A DNA stretch of 64,000 nucleotides, taken from positions 62,001-126,000 of the forward strand of contig NZ_JAGGNW010000014.1 in the NCBI RefSeq assembly GCF_018614875.1, in the 5' to 3' direction. This document shows positions 1 through 7,746 of the stretch, in pieces. How positions within the stretch are numbered: position 1 is the stretch's first letter; the number at the start of each line of letters is the position of its first letter. A program made the position numbers and the translations under genes. The DNA comes from Variovorax paradoxus (lineage in GTDB: Bacteria > Pseudomonadota > Gammaproteobacteria > Burkholderiales > Burkholderiaceae_C). The notes below the pieces were generated by a model that was given only the letters and a program-made list of their open reading frames with translations, made no database searches and was not told the DNA's origin.

Positions 1-270
1 GAAGCCGCGGCGATCGAACTGGCGGCCATCGCGGAAGTCCTGGTTGCCACGGTAGTCGCTGTGGTCGCGACGGTCGCGCTGCGGACCGCGGTGATCGAAA
101 TTGCGCTCTCCCCGGCCGTCGTCATGGCGTTGCTCGTAGCGGCCTTCGCCAGGACGTCCGTCGCCGGGGCGTCCATCGAAGCGGCGGTCCTGCGCGAAGG
201 CGCTTCCCGCTGCCATGCACATCGCGAGCGCCGCAGCAGCGACGGCCATGCTCTTTGAATTGATGATCAT
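1..270 (-). CDS. Secreted Arg/Asp/Gly-rich protein, N-terminal part (cut by window edge)
   Basis: The reading frame enters from the left edge on the minus strand; only the first 90 residues are present. It begins MIINSKSMAV and carries a clear Sec signal peptide (hydrophobic Ala-rich core, likely cleavage after AFA at residue 26). The visible mature part is very polar, rich in Arg, Asp, Gly and His (DRRFDGRPGDGR and similar). A strong Shine-Dalgarno, AAGGAG, lies at 278-283 just before the ATG at 268-270, which fixes the start. The composition recalls RcnB-type periplasmic proteins of Burkholderiales, but the part that would decide this is outside the window, so function is left open. Confidence 0.6.
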   Translation of the reverse strand, partial: MIINSKSMAVAAAALAMCMAAGSAFAQDRRFDGRPGDGRPGEGRYEQRHDDGRGERNFDHRGPQRDRRDHSDYRGNQDFRDGRQFDRRGF

Positions 271-490
271 CTAGAACTCCTTCGTGTTGATGACAAGTCC
301 ATTGTGGGCGGCGCTTGTGTCTGGCCCGAGCACATCAGGTCGCGGTCAGGTGAAATCAGGTAAGTGCAGGTATCCGGGCGGCGCGTTGTCCTTCAACCCG
401 TTTTCGCGGATCTGATTTGCATCGGGTCCGGGGCTCTGGCGACAATGGACCTTGCACAAACGATCAGGCGTGGAGGCGCCATCAATCAAC

Positions 491-673
491 ATGCGTGACA
501 AGATCATTGGTGCCATCGGCATCGTGTGGGGCGGGGGCATGCTCCTGAGGTGGCTCATGTCGGGCCCGCCTGCTGGAATCGGCGGCTATCAAGGCGGCCA
601 GACCGCCGTTGCTCTCCTGGGCGCCGTCATGCTGGTTGCCGGCCTGTACCGCTTCTTCAAGCGTCCTGATTGA
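491..673 (+). CDS. Small two-helix membrane protein, hypothetical
   Basis: A 60-residue protein with two predicted membrane segments, roughly residues 5-23 (IIGAIGIVWGGGMLLRWLM) and 36-54, joined by a Gly/Pro-rich loop and ending in a short basic tail (RFFKRPD). I chose ATG 491; GGAGG at about 472-476 is a possible though distant ribosome-binding site. An upstream in-frame start at 452 would add 13 residues without hydrophobic character. No family was recognised. It precedes the esterase gene by 60 bases on the same strand, so the two may be co-transcribed. Confidence 0.5.
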   Translation: MRDKIIGAIGIVWGGGMLLRWLMSGPPAGIGGYQGGQTAVALLGAVMLVAGLYRFFKRPD

Positions 674-733
674 GCGAAGGCGCAAGCGCGCGCTTCCTGG
701 TCCTTGCCGATTGCGCTTAAGCTCGCGCGCAGC

Positions 734-1372
734 ATGAAGCGACGTCACCTCCTCCAGCTGCTGGCCGGCGTGCCGGCAGCCGCCATCCTCGCCGCCTGCG
801 GCAAGCGCAAACCCTCCGCCGCGGCGCTGAAGCCGGATGCCCGCGTGCTGGCCCTGGGCGACAGCCTGACCTTCGGCTACGGCGCGCCGCCCGAAGCCGC
901 CTGGCCCATGAAACTGGGCGAGCTCACAGGCTGGCAGATCGACAACGCAGGCATCAACGGCGACACCTCGGCCGGCGCGCTGGAGCGCCTGCCAGGGCTG
1001 CTGGGCGCGGGCAGCTACGACGCGATCCTGATCGGCATCGGCGGCAACGACATGCTGCGCGGCATGTCGGCCGCGGCCACGCGCGACAACATCGCGGCCC
1101 TGGTGAGCGCGGCGCGTGCGCACACGCCCCATGTCGCGCTGCTGGCCACGCCGGCGCCCGACGCCATGCGCGCGGCGATCGGCTCGCTCAGCGATGCGCC
1201 GTTCTACGAAGAGATCGCGAAGTCGGGGCAGGCGCTGCTCGTGGCCAACGTGTATTCGAGCGTGCTGTCGGACGCATCGCTGCGCTCCGACCACATCCAT
1301 GCCAATGCACGAGGCTATGAAAAGATGGCGCAGCTGCTGGCGGACCAGCTCATGGCCGCGGGCTGGCGCTGA
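734..1372 (+). CDS. SGNH/GDSL-family esterase or lysophospholipase, lipoprotein
   Basis: A 212-residue hydrolase of the SGNH fold (arylesterase/TesA-like). All four blocks are visible: block I LALGDSLTFGYG with the nucleophile Ser, block II Gly in GINGDTSAG, block III GGND, and block V SDHIHANARGY with the catalytic Asp and His. The N-terminus (MKRRHLLQLLAG... then LAACGK) has a lipobox with Cys near residue 22, so it is probably a lipid-anchored periplasmic enzyme; the paired Arg also resembles a Tat signal. ATG 734 gives this signal peptide; a TTG at 704 would spoil it. Its 3' end overlaps the convergent CYTH gene by 23 bases. Substrate cannot be inferred. Confidence 0.85.
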   Translation: MKRRHLLQLLAGVPAAAILAACGKRKPSAAALKPDARVLALGDSLTFGYGAPPEAAWPMKLGELTGWQIDNAGINGDTSAGALERLPGLLGAGSYDAILIGIGGNDMLRGMSAAATRDNIAALVSAARAHTPHVALLATPAPDAMRAAIGSLSDAPFYEEIAKSGQALLVANVYSSVLSDASLRSDHIHANARGYEKMAQLLADQLMAAGWR

Positions 1373-1892
1373 TCAGGCGTTCGGCAAGCAGGTCGACGTA
1401 GGCACCCTGCACCAGCTGGTCGGCGCCCACGCCCAGCCGGGCCATGAGCGCATGCGCTTCGGCAATGCCGGCTTCGGTCGAAGCGCCCTCTTCCAGCACG
1501 ACTTCGAGTTCGAGGAATTCACCGAGGCCTTCCACGCGGTCGAGGTGCACGCGCGTGCGGCCGACCAGGAACAGCCGACGCTGCTTGCGCACGCGACCCG
1601 CCTGGCCCCATGCGAGCGTGAGCGATTCGCGCAGCATGTCGGGCGTGCCGCAGGGCGTGATCAGGTAGAACGATTCCTTCGGGCCGCTGCTGTTCGCGCG
1701 GCGGTAGAAGATCAGTTCGGCGTGGTCGGGGGCGAAGGTGCGCAGCTTGAGGCGGTCGGCGCTGTCGTTGCAGCGGAAGAAGGTGTCGTCCTGAGCGATC
1801 TCGACGGGGCCTTTGTCGGCCAGCGTTGCGGCGATGCGCGCGACGCGTTCCACGCTGTCGATGCGGGCCTTGATCTCTATGTTTCTTGCCAT
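1350..1892 (-). CDS. CYTH-domain protein (class IV adenylate cyclase/thiamine-triphosphatase-like)
   Basis: A 180-residue single-domain CYTH protein. The start MARNIEIKARI contains the EIEIK-type motif (here IEIKAR) that lines the triphosphate tunnel, followed by alternating charged strands (RLKLRTF, HAELIFYRR, LFLVGRTRVHLDRVEGLGEFLELEVVL) typical of the eight-stranded barrel. Members hydrolyse or cyclise triphosphorylated substrates or inorganic triphosphate; the exact activity of this one is not readable from sequence. It is convergent with and slightly overlaps the SGNH esterase. Confidence 0.85.
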   Translation of the reverse strand: MARNIEIKARIDSVERVARIAATLADKGPVEIAQDDTFFRCNDSADRLKLRTFAPDHAELIFYRRANSSGPKESFYLITPCGTPDMLRESLTLAWGQAGRVRKQRRLFLVGRTRVHLDRVEGLGEFLELEVVLEEGASTEAGIAEAHALMARLGVGADQLVQGAYVDLLAERLISASPRP

Positions 1893-2134
1893 CTTGGTTT
1901 GTCTGTCCTCGGGGCTTTTGTTCAGGGCGCGTGCTGGTGTGTGGCCGATCAACGACCGCTTTGCCCACCGATCACGTCGATGGGGTGCCTTGCGCAGCGA
2001 AATAAAGGAGGAGCCGAAGGCGGGGGACATTCGCGGAGCAAGGTACCCCGTCGGCGGGAGCGCGCCCTGAACGACGCGCCGCACCCACGCACAACGCATC
2101 GAGTCGAGGCTGGTTCCGCGACGATGCACCTCGA
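1893..2134. other. Intergenic stretch, no gene seen
   Basis: About 240 bases between the CYTH gene start and the end of the secreted-protein gene. Reading frames through it on either strand are low-complexity extensions of the neighbouring genes and I see no convincing coding region. It presumably holds the CYTH promoter; no clear -35/-10 pair stands out. Confidence 0.4.
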
Positions 2135-2500
2135 TCAGGGCGCGTTGCCCTGCGGCCCGACGGGCGGCGGCGCGGTGCGGCCGCTCGAACCTGGCGCGAG
2201 CTTGCGTCCGAAGGACTCGCCCACCCTGCGCACCGGCCGGCTGGCTTTTTCCGAAACGTTGTTGACGCCGCGCCGCGTGGCGCCCTCGGCGCGGTCGATG
2301 CCGCGGCCGGCGGCGTTGGTGCCGCGCTGCACGCTGTTCACGACCTTGCTGCCCTGCGGCGGCGGCTTGAGCGTGTGCGCGGGCTGCGCCTGGGGCGGGC
2401 TGTCGGCGCTCTGCGCGTGAACGGCGGCGGCCGACAGCAGCAGGAGCGCGGCGCCGCATGCGGCCTGCGTGAATGAATGGGTCAGCGTCTTCTTCGTCAT
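2135..2500 (-). CDS. Small secreted basic protein, hypothetical
   Basis: A 121-residue protein with a clear Sec signal peptide (MTKKTLTHSF, Ala/Leu-rich core, cleavage after VHA near residue 29). The mature part is Pro-rich at first, then basic with repeated Arg-Gly pairs, and ends in a Pro/Gly-rich tail. No catalytic motif or known family recognised. Its ATG overlaps the stop of the upstream cobalamin adenosyltransferase gene in an ATGA arrangement, so translation is probably coupled to that gene even though no functional link is obvious. Confidence 0.6.
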   Translation of the reverse strand: MTKKTLTHSFTQAACGAALLLLSAAAVHAQSADSPPQAQPAHTLKPPPQGSKVVNSVQRGTNAAGRGIDRAEGATRRGVNNVSEKASRPVRRVGESFGRKLAPGSSGRTAPPPVGPQGNAP

Positions 2501-3102
2501 GATGGGCTTCCTTGGTCGTCGTTGGGCTCGGCTGCATCTGCCGCCGCGGCGCGCGCCATGCGTTCGCTCTTCCAGTAGACGTCGTCGCCGCCGTCCATCC
2601 GGTTGAGCACGCGCGCGAGCACGAAGAGCAGATCGCTGAGCCGGTTGAGATATTGGCGCAACGCGTCGTTGAGCTCGGCCGTCGCGCCGAGTGCCACCAC
2701 CGCGCGTTCGGCCCGGCGCGCCACCGTGCGGCACACATGCGCGAGCGAGGCTGCGCGCGTGCCCGCGGGCAGGATGAATTCGGCCAGGCGCGGCAGCGCG
2801 GCGTTGTGGTCGGCCAGCGCGTTGTCGAGCTGCAGCAGCGCATCGGCCTTCAGCAGCGTGTAGCCCGGCATCGAAAGTTCGCCGCCCAGGTTGAAGAGCT
2901 GGTGCTGCACGTCGACCAGCAGCTCACGCACGGGCTCCGGCATGGGCTCGCACAGCAGCACGCCGATCTGCGAATTGAGCTCGTCCACGTCGCCCATCGC
3001 GTGCACGCGCAGATGGTCCTTCGGCACGCGGGTGTTGTCGCCGAGGCCGGTGGTGCCATCGTCGCCGGTGCGGGTGGCGATCTGCGAAAGTCGGTTGCCC
3101 AT
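2497..3102 (-). CDS. PduO-type ATP:cob(I)alamin adenosyltransferase
   Basis: A 201-residue adenosyltransferase that transfers the adenosyl group of ATP to cob(I)alamin to give coenzyme B12. The N-terminus carries the ATP-binding signature (SQIATRTGDDGTTGLGD), followed by VHAMGDVDELNS and, in the C-terminal half, CRTVARRAERAV and LNRLSDLLFVLAR, all diagnostic for the PduO family of five-helix bundles. The start at 3102 places the signature at the usual distance from the N-terminus; a longer frame exists but adds nothing recognisable. Downstream it overlaps the small secreted protein gene by 4 bases. No other B12 gene is nearby. Confidence 0.93.
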   Translation of the reverse strand: MGNRLSQIATRTGDDGTTGLGDNTRVPKDHLRVHAMGDVDELNSQIGVLLCEPMPEPVRELLVDVQHQLFNLGGELSMPGYTLLKADALLQLDNALADHNAALPRLAEFILPAGTRAASLAHVCRTVARRAERAVVALGATAELNDALRQYLNRLSDLLFVLARVLNRMDGGDDVYWKSERMARAAAADAAEPNDDQGSPS

Positions 3103-3116
3103 GGGCGCTCCTTTGT

Positions 3117-3617
3117 CTATGCCGCAACGGTCGATGCGTCGATCTTGCCGGCCAGCCATTGCAGTCCTGCAAGGTGCTGCTGATCGTGGCTGCAGAGGTA
3201 GTGAACAAGGCTGCGCATCGTGAGCGGTCCATAACCTTCGAACACGGCCGTGCGCGCAAGTTGCGCGTCCGTCAGGTGCGCGACGATTTCCATGGTCCGG
3301 GCGCGCGCGGTGCGAAATTCAGCCAGCACCTTTGCCGCGTCGGCCATGCCGTAGGCGCGCGCGATGGCCAGCGGCTCGCTGTCGATCGACGCCAGCGTCG
3401 GATGGCTCTCTTCCAGCGTGCGGCGAAAGCGCACGTGATAGCCCTCGACCTCGATGTCGCGCACATGGCAGAGCTGCTCGATGGCCGTGAAGGCCTCGCT
3501 GGGAACGCCCTCCCACGAGGGCGGCGCCCAATGCCGGAATGGGTCGGGAATGGCCGCATAGTGGGCTTCGAGCTGCGAAGGGAATGCGGCGAGCGCAGCG
3601 AGGGTCGTGGGGTTCAT
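3117..3617 (-). CDS. DinB-family four-helix metal-binding protein
   Basis: A 166-residue protein with the DinB/YfiT layout: three spaced histidines expected to bind a divalent metal (LCHVRDIE near residue 48, HYLCSHDQQHLAGL near the C-terminus) in a four-helix bundle. Such proteins include thiol-dependent transferases and many members of unknown role. ATG 3617 is preceded by GGAAAAA; an in-frame ATG at 3635 would add six residues. It lies 14 bases upstream of the cobalamin adenosyltransferase on the same strand and may form a short operon with it. The substrate is unknown. Confidence 0.75.
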   Translation of the reverse strand: MNPTTLAALAAFPSQLEAHYAAIPDPFRHWAPPSWEGVPSEAFTAIEQLCHVRDIEVEGYHVRFRRTLEESHPTLASIDSEPLAIARAYGMADAAKVLAEFRTARARTMEIVAHLTDAQLARTAVFEGYGPLTMRSLVHYLCSHDQQHLAGLQWLAGKIDASTVAA

Positions 3618-3702
3618 GTTTTTTCCGAAGTGCATTATGGTGCCCGCTCCGTAAAATGGCCGAACAGAGCCCCGCTCTCATTTCACCCCCAGGAGACGCC
3701 CG

Positions 3703-5127
3703 ATGAACGCCCCGACCCAAACCTCGCACCTGATGCCGGAGCTTCATCTGCGCGACGTGCCCGACAGCCTGATCGAGGGCTTGAAAGCGCGCTTCGGCGG
3801 CAACTGCTCCACGGCCATGGCCGTGCGCACGCAGCATGGCCGCGACGAGTCCTCGTTCGACGCGCCGCCCCCGTCGGCCGTGGTGTTTGCCGAAAGCACG
3901 CAGGACGTGGCCGACGCGGTGAAGCTCGCGAGCGAGCACAGCGTGCCGGTCATTCCCTTCGGCGTGGGCTCATCGCTCGAAGGCCACCTGCTGGCGGTGC
4001 AGGGCGGCATCAGCATCGACGTCTCGCGCATGAACAAGGTGCTCTCGGTCAATGCCGACGACCTCACGGTCACGGTGCAGCCCGGCGTCACGCGCAAGCA
4101 GCTCAATGAAGAAATCAAGAACACGGGCCTGTTCTTCCCCATCGACCCCGGTGCCGACGCCTCCATCGGCGGCATGACCGCCACGCGCGCGAGCGGCACG
4201 AACGCGGTGCGCTACGGCACCATGCGCGAGAACGTGCTGGCGCTCGAGGTGGTCACAGCCGCGGGCGACGTCATCCGCACCGGCACGCGCGCGAAGAAGT
4301 CGTCGGCCGGCTATGACCTCACGCGCCTCATGGTGGGCAGCGAAGGCACGCTGGGCGTGGTCACCGAAGTCACGCTGCGCATCTATCCGCTGCCCGAGGC
4401 GGTGTCGGCCGCGATCTGCTCGTTCCCGAGCATCGAGGCCGCGGTGCGCACCACCATCGAGACCATCCAGCTCGGCGTGCCGATCGCGCGCGTGGAGCTG
4501 ATCGACGTGAACACGGTGCGCATGGTGAACACCTACGCCAAGCTCAACCTGCGCGAAGAGCCGATGCTGTTGATGGAATTCCACGGCTCGCCGGCCGGCG
4601 TGAAGGAGCAGGCCGAGACAGTGCAGGAGCTCGCGAGCGGCCATGGCGGCAATGCCTTCGAATGGGCCAGCACGCCGGAAGAACGCACGCGCCTGTGGAC
4701 CGCACGGCACAACGCCTACTTCGCGGCCGTGCAGTCGCGCCCCGGCTGCCGCGTGATCTCGACCGACACCTGCGTGCCCATCTCGCGCCTGGCCGACTGC
4801 CTGCTCGACTCGGTGGCCGAGGCCGATGCCAGCGGCATCCCCTACTTCCTCGTCGGCCACGTGGGCGACGGCAATTTCCACTTCGGCTATCTGCTCGACC
4901 CGAACATTCCCGAGGAGCGCGTGCAGGCCGAGCAGCTGAACCACGCGCTCGTGAGCCGCGCGCTGGCGCTCGAAGGCACCTGCACCGGCGAGCACGGCGT
5001 GGGGCTGCACAAGATGGACTTCCTCGTTACCGAGGCGGGCGTGGGCGCGATCGACATGATGCGCACGATCAAGCGCGCGCTCGACCCGAAGAACATCATG
5101 AACCCCGGAAAGATCTTCGCGCTCTGA
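3703..5127 (+). CDS. FAD-linked oxidase, D-lactate dehydrogenase (cytochrome)-like
   Basis: A 474-residue flavoenzyme of the VAO/PCMH superfamily. The N-terminal FAD-binding half contains VIPFGVGSSLEGH and DPGADASIGGMTATRASGTNAVRYG with MVGSEGTLGVVTEVTLRIYPLPE; the C-terminal half has the FAD-oxidase C domain with VGHVGDGNFHFGY and GTCTGEHGVGLHK, and ends NPGKIF. These match FAD-dependent D-lactate/2-hydroxyacid dehydrogenases of the Dld1/GlcD group. A good Shine-Dalgarno (AGGAGA) precedes ATG 3703. There is no iron-sulphur extension, so electrons probably go to cytochrome c or quinone. The 2-hydroxyacid substrate is inferred from family only. A strong terminator follows the gene. Confidence 0.88.
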   Translation: MNAPTQTSHLMPELHLRDVPDSLIEGLKARFGGNCSTAMAVRTQHGRDESSFDAPPPSAVVFAESTQDVADAVKLASEHSVPVIPFGVGSSLEGHLLAVQGGISIDVSRMNKVLSVNADDLTVTVQPGVTRKQLNEEIKNTGLFFPIDPGADASIGGMTATRASGTNAVRYGTMRENVLALEVVTAAGDVIRTGTRAKKSSAGYDLTRLMVGSEGTLGVVTEVTLRIYPLPEAVSAAICSFPSIEAAVRTTIETIQLGVPIARVELIDVNTVRMVNTYAKLNLREEPMLLMEFHGSPAGVKEQAETVQELASGHGGNAFEWASTPEERTRLWTARHNAYFAAVQSRPGCRVISTDTCVPISRLADCLLDSVAEADASGIPYFLVGHVGDGNFHFGYLLDPNIPEERVQAEQLNHALVSRALALEGTCTGEHGVGLHKMDFLVTEAGVGAIDMMRTIKRALDPKNIMNPGKIFAL

Positions 5128-5146
5128 TCCGTTCAGGGCGCCCATG

Positions 5147-5185
5147 AAAAAGCCCGGCGGCTCGCGAGAGCGCCGGGCTTTTTTT
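5147..5185. terminator. Bidirectional rho-independent terminator
   Basis: A perfect stem, AAAAAGCCCGGCG paired with CGCCGGGCTTTTT, with a short loop and T/A runs on both sides. It sits between the convergent FAD oxidase (+) and CsgG-like lipoprotein (-) genes and can serve both. Confidence 0.9.
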
Positions 5186-5208
5186 GCGGCTGGCCGCGCG
5201 TGTTGCGG

Positions 5209-6105
5209 CTACTTGCGGCGGCGGGCCGGCGCCGGCTGCTCGGCCGGCACATAGGTCTGCGACGGTGCCGCGCCGCCATCCACGCCCAGGCGGCCACCGC
5301 CGCCAAGGCCCTGGCCGCGCACCGTCTGCGCCTTGTAGCTGCGCAGCGAACGGACCATCTGGTTGAAGGCGTCCATGAACGCCGCGGCAATCACCTTGCC
5401 TTGCGCCGTGTTGGTGTAGCCGCCCAGGCCGCCACCGGCGCTGCGGCCGGCCAGCGCACCGAAGGCGCCGAAGTCGGTCTTGGAGGCGCTGCCTTCGGAG
5501 GCCGCAACCTGCACGCCCGAGCGGTTGTCGATCAGCGTCAGCAGCGCACTGGCCTCCTTCGTCTGCATGCTGCCGCCAACGGCTGCCAGCGCGCGGCCTC
5601 GGCCGCCGCCCACCAGGCCGCCCAGCGCACCGCCGATGCCGCCGGCATCGCTGTTGCTGAACACGATCTCGGGCGACAGGCCGTAGTCGGAGGCCACCAT
5701 CTGGCCGCGGCCGAAATTGCTGCCGCCGCGCATTTCACCTGACTGCATGAGCGCGCGCTCGCGCGTCATGGCGTTCATGCCGGCCGCGCCGCGCTCGACC
5801 ACCACGAAGCAGTTCGACTGCTGCACCAGCAGGCGCAGCAGGTTGGCCGTGGGCGGCAGGCGGTATTCGCCGGTGAGAATGGTGTACCAGCCGGAGTTCA
5901 CGTTCTCGATCAGCGAGACGGTGCCCAGCGGCGACTCGCAACGCTCGAGCTGGCCGCTTTCGCCGGCGGTGGACGAACCCGCCGCGCTGCCCGTGGCCAT
6001 GGTCTTGGCCGACTGGCTGCCCATTTGCATGTCGGTGGCCGCGCAACCGGTCAGCAGCAGCGCGCCCGCAGCCACGGCTGCGAACGGAAATTTTGCGAAC
6101 TTCAT
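5209..6105 (-). CDS. CsgG/HfaB-family lipoprotein
   Basis: A 298-residue protein with a lipoprotein signal (MKFAKFPFAAVAAGALLLTGC; lipobox LTGC, Cys 21). Visible CsgG-like features include ANLLRLLVQQSNCFVVVERGA, ALMQSGEMRGGS, MVASDYGLSPEIVFS and a Gly-rich segment, followed by a LTLIDNRSGVQVAASEG strand. CsgG relatives form outer-membrane secretion channels or associate with peptidoglycan; the C-terminal tail here is Pro/Arg-rich. No curli subunit or CsgE/F partner is in the window, so a secretion role is not supported by context. An SD-like GGGAG precedes ATG 6105. Confidence 0.8.
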   Translation of the reverse strand: MKFAKFPFAAVAAGALLLTGCAATDMQMGSQSAKTMATGSAAGSSTAGESGQLERCESPLGTVSLIENVNSGWYTILTGEYRLPPTANLLRLLVQQSNCFVVVERGAAGMNAMTRERALMQSGEMRGGSNFGRGQMVASDYGLSPEIVFSNSDAGGIGGALGGLVGGGRGRALAAVGGSMQTKEASALLTLIDNRSGVQVAASEGSASKTDFGAFGALAGRSAGGGLGGYTNTAQGKVIAAAFMDAFNQMVRSLRSYKAQTVRGQGLGGGGRLGVDGGAAPSQTYVPAEQPAPARRRK

Positions 6106-6213
6106 GTTGGAAGACTCCCTCTGTCGATATCTGGATTGATGTGCCAGCGACGAGGATACGCGTAAAAGATTGCAAGAATCAATCAAGCGAATGTCCGACT
6201 GGACACCCAGTAC

Positions 6214-7161
6214 CTAGGCCGTTTGGCGGATGCGTTCGATCAGCCCGTTGAGTGCCTCGATGGAACCGAAGTGAATGACCAGCTCCCCGCTTTCCTCGAC
6301 CCGGCCGCCGCGTTTGCTGCGCTTCTTGATGCGGACTTCGACCTCGGCGGTCAGCAGGTCGGCCAGCTCTTCTTCCACACGCTGCAGATCGCGCGACTTC
6401 TCGCCGTCGTTGCTGCGGCGGGACGGCGTGAGGGTGAACTCGGCCGCGAGCCTCTTCACCAGCGCCTCGGCTTCGCGCACCGACATCTTCTTGGCGGCGA
6501 TCTGGTTGGCGGCGGTGATCTGCGTGCCGCGGTCGAGCGAGAGCAGCGCACGGGCATGGCCCATGTCGATGTCGCCCGCCATCAGCATCTGTTGCGCCGG
6601 TTCGGCCAGGTTCAGCAGCCGCAGCAGGTTGCTGGCGGCGCTGCGCGACCGGCCCACGGCCTGCGCAGCCAATTCATGAGTGAGTCCAAACTCCGAGACC
6701 AGGCGTTGCAAACCCTGCGCTTCTTCGAGCGGGTTCAGGTCTTCGCGCTGGATGTTCTCGATCAGCGACATGGCCGCCGCAGACTCGTTGGGCACGTCGC
6801 GCACCAGCACCGGCACGCGGTCGAGGCCCGCGAGCTTGGCGGCGCGGAAGCGGCGCTCACCGGCGATGATTTCGAACTCGGCGTTCTTGGTCTCGGCCGA
6901 TTCCCCATCGAGCCGGCGCACCAGGATCGGCTGCATGATGCCCTGCGCCTTGATGCTTTCTGCAAGCTCGTACAGTGCGCCTTCGTCCATGCGGGTGCGC
7001 GGCTGGTAAACGCCTGCCACCATCTGGTGGAGCATCAGCGTGGTCGGGTTCTGCGCGGTCGCGCCTTCGTCCGTTCCTGCGTTATCGGCGGCCGGTGCCG
7101 CCGTCGGGCCGAGCAGTGCTTCGAGGCCGCGCCCGAGGCCCTTGGGTTTCTTGGTCGCCAT
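6214..7161 (-). CDS. parB: Chromosome-partitioning protein ParB
   Basis: A 315-residue ParB/Spo0J. Order of parts: N-terminal ParA-stimulating peptide (KKPKGLGRGLEALLG), CTPase/ParB N-domain with QPRTRMD, the box GERRFRAAKLAG and SLIENIQREDLNPLEEA, a helix-turn-helix (LTHELAAQAVGRSRSAASNLLRLL), and a C-terminal dimerisation segment. It binds parS sites, loads as a sliding clamp and works with ParA to segregate origins. Its ATG overlaps the stop of the preceding hydrolase gene by one base (TGATG), so translation is coupled. Two parS-like sites lie 2.3 and 3.5 kb upstream in rsmG and mnmG. Confidence 0.97.
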   Translation of the reverse strand: MATKKPKGLGRGLEALLGPTAAPAADNAGTDEGATAQNPTTLMLHQMVAGVYQPRTRMDEGALYELAESIKAQGIMQPILVRRLDGESAETKNAEFEIIAGERRFRAAKLAGLDRVPVLVRDVPNESAAAMSLIENIQREDLNPLEEAQGLQRLVSEFGLTHELAAQAVGRSRSAASNLLRLLNLAEPAQQMLMAGDIDMGHARALLSLDRGTQITAANQIAAKKMSVREAEALVKRLAAEFTLTPSRRSNDGEKSRDLQRVEEELADLLTAEVEVRIKKRSKRGGRVEESGELVIHFGSIEALNGLIERIRQTA

Positions 7162-7706
7162 CAGTGCTTGTCTTTCGGGATTTCGTTCAATAGTTTCCGG
7201 CCCTCGGGCCAGTCGCCCAGTCCGGATTCGGCATTCAGGTGGCCGCCCGGGCCGGCGTCGACGAAGCGTGCGCCCCAGTCGGCCGCCAGCTGCCGCGAGC
7301 GCGCGGCGTCGCAATAGGGATCGTCGTTGGCGGCGACCAGTACCGCCGGAAACGGCAGCAGCTGCCGCACGATGGGCGCCCAGCCCGGAATGAGCTGGCG
7401 CAGGTCGTCGCGCTCCAGGTCGCCGGGCGCGACCAGCAGCGCGCCGCGCACTCTGTGCGTATTGCGCGAATGCGCCGCCCAGGCCGCAACGAGGATGCAG
7501 CCCAGGCTGTGGGCCGCAAAGACGACCGGGCCGGTCGCGGCGAGCACCGCTTCCTCGAGCCGCGCGGACCAGTCGCCGCGCAGCGGGCGCATCCAATCGT
7601 GCTGCTCGACGCGGTGGTCGCCGTAAGCGGACTCCCAACGGGTTTGCCAGTGGCCGGGGCCGCTGTTCTGCCAGCCCGGCAGCAAGAGAATGCGGGAAAT
7701 TGTCAT
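7161..7706 (-). CDS. RBBP9/YdeN-type small alpha/beta hydrolase
   Basis: A 181-residue serine hydrolase of the RBBP9/YdeN group. Seen: LLLPGWQNSGPGHWQTRWE at the start (the oxyanion strand and GHWQ motif of this family), the nucleophile elbow AHSLGC, and GPGGHLNAESG near the end with the catalytic His. The gene lies exactly between parA and parB: 40 bases after parA and overlapping the parB start by one base. Its role is unknown and nothing in its sequence suggests a part in chromosome segregation; it may simply have become embedded in the operon. Confidence 0.88.
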   Translation of the reverse strand: MTISRILLLPGWQNSGPGHWQTRWESAYGDHRVEQHDWMRPLRGDWSARLEEAVLAATGPVVFAAHSLGCILVAAWAAHSRNTHRVRGALLVAPGDLERDDLRQLIPGWAPIVRQLLPFPAVLVAANDDPYCDAARSRQLAADWGARFVDAGPGGHLNAESGLGDWPEGRKLLNEIPKDKH

Positions 7707-7746
7707 ATGCGACGAACTTGGTGGCGCTTGCCCATGGTGGACAGCG

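Noticed and set aside
1350..2843. A 497-residue frame ending in the CYTH domain
   Set aside because: Sequence before MARNIEIK is low-complexity and overlaps two better genes in another frame; not a fusion protein.
5147..5185. A riboswitch or small RNA at the GC-rich hairpin
   Set aside because: It is a simple bidirectional terminator between convergent genes with T runs.
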